From positions 1-16,177 of the forward strand of contig JAITPB010000170.1 in assembly GCA_031289625.1 (NCBI GenBank): a DNA stretch of 16,177 bases, given 5' to 3'. A program made the position numbers and the translations under genes. Shown here one piece after another: positions 13,425 to 16,177 of the stretch. The DNA comes from Clostridiales bacterium. GTDB lineage: Bacteria > Bacillota > Clostridia > Lachnospirales > WQUN01. The number at the start of each line of letters is the position of its first letter. Positions within the stretch are counted from its first letter, which is position 1. A model generated the notes under the pieces. That model made no database searches. It saw only the letters and a program-made list of their open reading frames with translations, and had not been told where the DNA came from.

Positions 13425-14447
13425 ATGTATAAATTGTGCGATGGGGTATTTGAAGGCGGCGGCGTAAAGGGCATTGGCCTCGTGGGCGCGGTTCACGAGA
13501 TCGAAATGGCCGGCTATCGGTTTGTAAACGTAGTCGGCACGTCCGCCGGTGCGATTGTGGCTTCTCTGCTGGGCGTGGGCTTTACGAGCGGCGAGATCAA
13601 AGACGAAATGATGAAGCTGGATTTCAGAAAATTTCAGAAGAACGATACCTTGACTGGTATGGGCCTGGTGGGCAAGGCGGTGAAGTTCGTTTGGAAAAAC
13701 GGCGTCTATTCGGCAGATTATTTGGAAGCCTGGCTGGAAGAACTCTTTCAGCGCAAGGGCAAGACATGTTTCGGAGACATCCGCATTGAAAACGCAGAGC
13801 ACGAAAGATACCGGTACAAGTTTCAAGCCATTGCCTCCGATCTATCGGACAGCCGGATGCTGGTTCTCCCGCGGGATCTCCAAAATTTCGGCCTGAATCC
13901 AGATCGGTTCAGCATCGCGAAAGCGGTGCGCATGAGCATGAGCATACCCGTGTTTTATGAACCGGTTATCCTGACCGACGCGGACGGGCGGGATCATATG
14001 ATTGTGGACGGCGGGCTGTTGAGTAATTACCCTGTGTGGCTTCTGGACGACAACGCGCCTGATCCGCTTTACCCCACATTCGGATTCCGGTTTTGCAGTT
14101 TTGGCGTGGATGAGTATGGCCCCCAGGATTATCAAGCGATCGGCACGCCGGTTTCTTTTGTGAAGGCGTTGGTGCGGACGACGCTGGACGCGCACGACAA
14201 GCACTTTATCAGCGGCGCCAGTGGAGATCTGGAAAGAACCATTCCCATTTCAGCAGATATTATCATAAACAGCAAAAAGTGCGCGGTCAGCGCGGTTCAT
14301 TTTGGTATAAAGCCGCAGGAGAGAGATTCATTGTACCAAAACGGCGCGAGCGCCGCGAAAAATTTTCTCAGAACATGGGATTTTGAAGAGTGGAAACGGA
14401 AATACCGAAAAAAAACCCGTCTCATGAGAAAAGCCCGTATTGCATAA
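13425..14447 (+). CDS. Patatin-like phospholipase
   Basis: This 340-residue patatin-domain protein uses a Ser-Asp dyad to hydrolyse acyl esters of lipids. The oxyanion-hole loop is EGGGVKG (10-16), the nucleophile Ser40 is in VGTSAG (37-42), and Asp195 is in the VDGGLLSNYP motif (194-203). No signal peptide is present, so it is probably cytoplasmic or membrane-surface. The C-terminus is strongly basic (KRKYRKKTRLMRKARIA), which could bind phospholipid head groups; this is inference. ATG 13425 is chosen because AAAGGG ends eight bases upstream. A TTG at 13404 would add seven residues with the ribosome site too close. A strong terminator follows. Bacterial patatins can act in membrane turnover or as toxins; nothing here, such as a CBASS cyclase, points to defence. 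Confidence 0.92.
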   Translation: MYKLCDGVFEGGGVKGIGLVGAVHEIEMAGYRFVNVVGTSAGAIVASLLGVGFTSGEIKDEMMKLDFRKFQKNDTLTGMGLVGKAVKFVWKNGVYSADYLEAWLEELFQRKGKTCFGDIRIENAEHERYRYKFQAIASDLSDSRMLVLPRDLQNFGLNPDRFSIAKAVRMSMSIPVFYEPVILTDADGRDHMIVDGGLLSNYPVWLLDDNAPDPLYPTFGFRFCSFGVDEYGPQDYQAIGTPVSFVKALVRTTLDAHDKHFISGASGDLERTIPISADIIINSKKCAVSAVHFGIKPQERDSLYQNGASAAKNFLRTWDFEEWKRKYRKKTRLMRKARIA

Positions 14448-14452
14448 GATTC

Positions 14453-14497
14453 AACAAGGACGCATAGACATTTTCGCGCGTCCTTGTTTTTTTTTCC
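14453..14497 (+). terminator. Intrinsic terminator after the patatin gene
   Basis: AACAAGGACGC (14453-14463) and GCGTCCTTGTT (14478-14488) form a perfect eleven-base stem with a 14-base loop, followed by a run of T. Confidence 0.95.
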
Positions 14498-14511
14498 TTA
14501 TATGATATAAT
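14484..14511 (+). promoter_or_regulatory. Promoter of the yhfC-like gene
   Basis: A perfect TATAAT (14506-14511) lies 16 bases after TTGTTT (14484-14489). The -35 lies in the 3' arm and T tract of the preceding terminator, so promoter and terminator overlap. The predicted start near 14518 leaves a leader of about 16 nt. Confidence 0.65.
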
Positions 14512-14533
14512 AATCCATGAGGTGAGGCGAAAA

Positions 14534-15343
14534 ATGGGAAAAGTACCTGCTCTGTCTATTGTCTGCCTGGGTGTTTCGGTTCTGATAGATTTTGGGTTCC
14601 CCATGATATTATTTATTTTTTTTCGGAAAAAATTTGGCGCCAAGGTTGTTCCGATGGCGTTTGGCGTTGCTGGGTTCATCGTTTTTGCCTTGATATTGGA
14701 GAGTCTGCTACATACGATTGTTCTGCGCCGTGATGAGAATGGCGTCATCGCGCTGCTCGGATCGCCTTTTCTCTATACCTTGTACGGAACCATGGCGGCC
14801 GGTGTTTTTGAGGAAACGGCCCGCTTCCTCTCTTTCTTATTCTTGAAAAAAAAATACGCCGGTGTCGGTACAGGGTTAGCCTATGGCGTTGGGCATGGCG
14901 GAGCGGAAGCCATTTTGGTGGCCGGTCTGCCTATGATAAGCAACCTTGCCCTGAGCGTTATGATTAATTTTAATATAGGCGGCATAACGGAGATGCTGGG
15001 CGATCTGCCTCAAGCCGCGGATGGAATCAGCCAACTGATCAGCACGCCTTCCTACTTGTTTTTGATAAGCGGTGTGGAGCGCGTCGGCGCGATTGCCATT
15101 CAAATTTCCCTGTCCGTGCTGGTCTGGTACGCGGTTTGCTTAGAGGGAAAGCGGTGGCTGTATCCCGCCGCTGTTTTGCTGCACGCCTTGGTGGACGTAC
15201 CCGCCGCTCTTATGCAAACGGGCGTGTTGACCAGCATAGTGCTGGTGGAAGGTTTTGTCTACGCCGCCGCCGCCGTTCTCATCGTGCTGGCCGCCGCCGC
15301 GTACAAAAAATGGGAGCCGCGGCCCGCTCCCATCCAATCCTAA
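14534..15343 (+). CDS. YhfC family intramembrane metalloprotease
   Basis: This 269-residue protein has about seven to eight membrane helices. Family-defining motifs are AGVFEETARFLSF (89-101, E93 and E94), YGVGHGGAEA (117-126, H121 and E125) and LLHALVDVPAAL (215-226, H217 and D221). Together these resemble the EExxR, histidine and late-histidine motifs of CPBP/PrsW-type glutamic or metallo-proteases that cleave within the membrane. Substrate is unknown. ATG 14534 is chosen since GAGGTG lies at 14519-14524; GTG 14522 would overlap that site. It is monocistronic with its own promoter and a bidirectional terminator. Intramembrane proteases of the related PrsW kind cleave anti-sigma factors; whether this one acts on the anti-sigma-like protein at 7835-8449 is speculation. 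Confidence 0.87.
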   Translation: MGKVPALSIVCLGVSVLIDFGFPMILFIFFRKKFGAKVVPMAFGVAGFIVFALILESLLHTIVLRRDENGVIALLGSPFLYTLYGTMAAGVFEETARFLSFLFLKKKYAGVGTGLAYGVGHGGAEAILVAGLPMISNLALSVMINFNIGGITEMLGDLPQAADGISQLISTPSYLFLISGVERVGAIAIQISLSVLVWYAVCLEGKRWLYPAAVLLHALVDVPAALMQTGVLTSIVLVEGFVYAAAAVLIVLAAAAYKKWEPRPAPIQS

Positions 15344-15397
15344 AAACGCGTGAAAAGCCCGCTGTTGCTTCGGAGGGCTTTTTTTCACGCGTTTTTT
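15342..15397. terminator. Long bidirectional terminator
   Basis: AAAAACGCGTGAAAAGCCC (15342-15360) pairs with GGGC, T7, CACGCG and T5 (15375-15396) with a three-base bulge in the T stretch and a 14-base loop. It lies between the convergent yhfC-like and Uma2 genes and overlaps the last bases of both. Confidence 0.93.
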
Positions 15398-15977
15398 AGC
15401 TGTTCAGATAGACTTTGCTTCGAAATACCATGGAGAGAGAAATGACCATATTGGGAAACATGGAGGCTTTAAATTCATATGTGATTTTTCTTTTTTCGTC
15501 TTCAGACATTTCATCCAGCAAATAATCAGGATAATGGTAATATATGTTATCCAGCTCATATTTCCCATCCAAAAGAATGTATACGTCAATGGAACGGCTC
15601 TCTACATCGACAATCCAAAATTCTTTCACGCCAAATTTCTCGTAAAGATCTTTTTTATAACCCCGATCGTTTTTGGCAGTGGAGGGGGCGAGAATTTCCA
15701 CGATCAAATCAGGCGCACCCAGTATCCCCTTTCGTTTAACGATTTCCAAATCGCCGACGATCATTACATCCGGCACCACCACATCATTTTCACCGAGATA
15801 AACATCCACATTATTGGTAAACGCCATGCAAGGTTCATTTTCCAAATAATTGCTGAATATCTGAAAGATATTGTTCGCCACTATGCTGTGGCTGACAGGA
15901 GGGCGCTGCGGCGAATAAACTTGAGAGCCGCCCAGCAGTTCATGCCCCCACTCTTCTTTGTAAACCAGCATATCCAT
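15396..15977 (-). CDS. Uma2 family (DUF820) nuclease-like protein
   Basis: This 193-residue protein has the DUF820/Uma2 PD-(D/E)xK-like fold. After an N-terminal helix containing SH30, it shows VVVPDVMIV (D70), PDLIVEILAPST (E94), a lysine nearby (K102) and the typical KKDLYEKFGVKEFWIVD stretch (108-124). Uma2 proteins are abundant in cyanobacteria and scattered elsewhere, often linked to mobile elements; their target is unknown. ATG 15977 is preferred: GGAGG lies six bases upstream, and the promoter at 16027-16055 predicts a transcript start near 16020. That leaves the possible TTG start at 16028 untranscribed. No neighbouring antitoxin or modification gene is seen. It shares a bidirectional terminator with the yhfC-like gene. 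Confidence 0.88.
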   Translation of the reverse strand: MDMLVYKEEWGHELLGGSQVYSPQRPPVSHSIVANNIFQIFSNYLENEPCMAFTNNVDVYLGENDVVVPDVMIVGDLEIVKRKGILGAPDLIVEILAPSTAKNDRGYKKDLYEKFGVKEFWIVDVESRSIDVYILLDGKYELDNIYYHYPDYLLDEMSEDEKRKITYEFKASMFPNMVISLSMVFRSKVYLNS

Positions 15978-16026
15978 AAATGGCCTCCACATATTAGACA
16001 TCCTCATAATTAAATAATTTTCACTC

Positions 16027-16055
16027 AAAGTATCATTTCAACACGCGATTGTCAA
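16027..16055 (-). promoter_or_regulatory. Promoter of the Uma2 gene
   Basis: On the minus strand a perfect TTGACA (16055-16050) and TACTTT (16032-16027) are separated by 17 bases, about 50 bp upstream of ATG 15977. Confidence 0.65.
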
Positions 16056-16086
16056 GCACAAAATCGCAAACTGTGATTAACTTGTG

Positions 16087-16125
16087 ATAATTTCACCCTG
16101 TGAAATTATTTTTTGAAAATTTCAC
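16087..16125. promoter_or_regulatory. Cluster of three TTTCAC/GTGAAA half-sites, candidate operator
   Basis: ATAATTTCAC (16087-16096), three bases, then GTGAAATTAT (16100-16109) is a perfect inverted repeat. A further AATTTCAC at 16118-16125 forms a second inverted repeat with GTGAAATT (16100-16107) at ten-base spacing. It lies upstream of the possible gene starting at 16158 and about 30 bp from the Uma2 promoter, so it could control either. Confidence 0.6.
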
Positions 16126-16157
16126 CCTCCGGCAAAAATGAAGGGGTGAGGTATCTG

Positions 16158-16177
16158 TTGAACGCAAAAGAAGAACT
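16158..16177 (+). CDS. Possible start of a truncated gene at the window edge
   Basis: GGGGTGAGG (about 16143-16151) lies six bases before TTG 16158, which opens a frame reading MNAKEE to the end of the window. Only six full codons are visible, so no family can be named. A weak -35/-10 pair (TTGTGA at 16082, ATTATT near 16105) would place the half-site cluster inside its promoter. Confidence 0.35.

Noticed and set aside
13425..14447. Patatin gene as a CBASS or other anti-phage effector
   Set aside because: No cyclase, Cap2/Cap3-like or other defence gene is adjacent, and the neighbours are a Crp/Fnr regulator and a membrane protease.
16089..16107. parS- or Noc-site-like palindrome TTTCAC/GTGAAA
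   Set aside because: parS has the two half-sites directly joined (TTTCACGTGAAA); here three bases separate them, so ParB or Noc binding is not supported.
1..16177. CRISPR array, tRNA, rRNA, transposase or phage genes
   Set aside because: Reading both strands gave no regularly spaced repeat array, no cloverleaf-like tRNA segment and no recognisable mobile-element protein.

Overview
The window reads as chromosomal DNA of a low-to-mid GC Gram-positive bacterium, most likely an anaerobic member of the Clostridia. Support comes from strong AGGAGG-type ribosome binding sites, vegetative TTGACA/TATAAT promoters, frequent GTG and TTG starts, many intrinsic terminators, and a Bacillota gene set: Noc/ParB-like protein, K+-dependent membrane pyrophosphatase, PcrA, YesL/DUF624, YhfC-type membrane protease and a Crp/Fnr-ferredoxin locus. 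No rRNA, tRNA, CRISPR array, transposase or phage gene is visible. I cannot name the genus.

Layout, left to right. At 237-488 a small DUF378 membrane protein faces a Noc/ParB-type CTPase-like DNA-binding protein (559-1374, minus) across a bidirectional terminator. A long minus-strand housekeeping block follows: membrane pyrophosphatase (1604-3727), then a YcdX-type PHP hydrolase overlapping pcrA helicase (6818 down to 3893), then a YesL-family membrane protein (6868-7488). The 7489-7834 gap holds the yesL promoter and a long foldback hairpin. An orphan zinc-finger anti-sigma-like gene (7835-8449), lower in GC by eye, sits exactly between two copies of a 20-bp direct repeat.

At 11174-8609 is a catalase operon: katA, a YbaN/DUF454 membrane protein and an unrecognised multi-pass membrane protein. 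Both junctions are GTGA stop/start overlaps, which suggests translational coupling. katA has a near-consensus promoter, and a stem-loop leader lies before its ribosome binding site.

At 11362-13364 is a divergent redox locus. A Crp/Fnr-family regulator (plus) faces a ferredoxin-like protein and a cysteine-rich zinc-ribbon protein (minus, ATGA overlap). The intergenic region has a TGTTGGA-TT-TCCAACA palindrome placed as expected for activation of the ferredoxin promoter. This resembles the HcpR-type nitrosative/oxidative stress loci of anaerobes, but no hcp gene is in the window. The catalase and redox operons are adjacent and both point leftward, so the centre of the window looks like an oxidative/nitrosative stress region; that is inference.

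The right end carries a patatin-like phospholipase (13425-14447) and a YhfC-family intramembrane metalloprotease (14534-15343), both plus. A convergent Uma2-family nuclease-like gene (15977-15396, minus) follows, then an intergenic region with three TTTCAC/GTGAAA half-sites. A possible new gene begins at 16158. Nothing here is clearly a new defence or mobile system. The best candidates for unknown biology are the two membrane proteins coupled to katA, the ferredoxin/zinc-ribbon pair, and the repeat-flanked anti-sigma gene.
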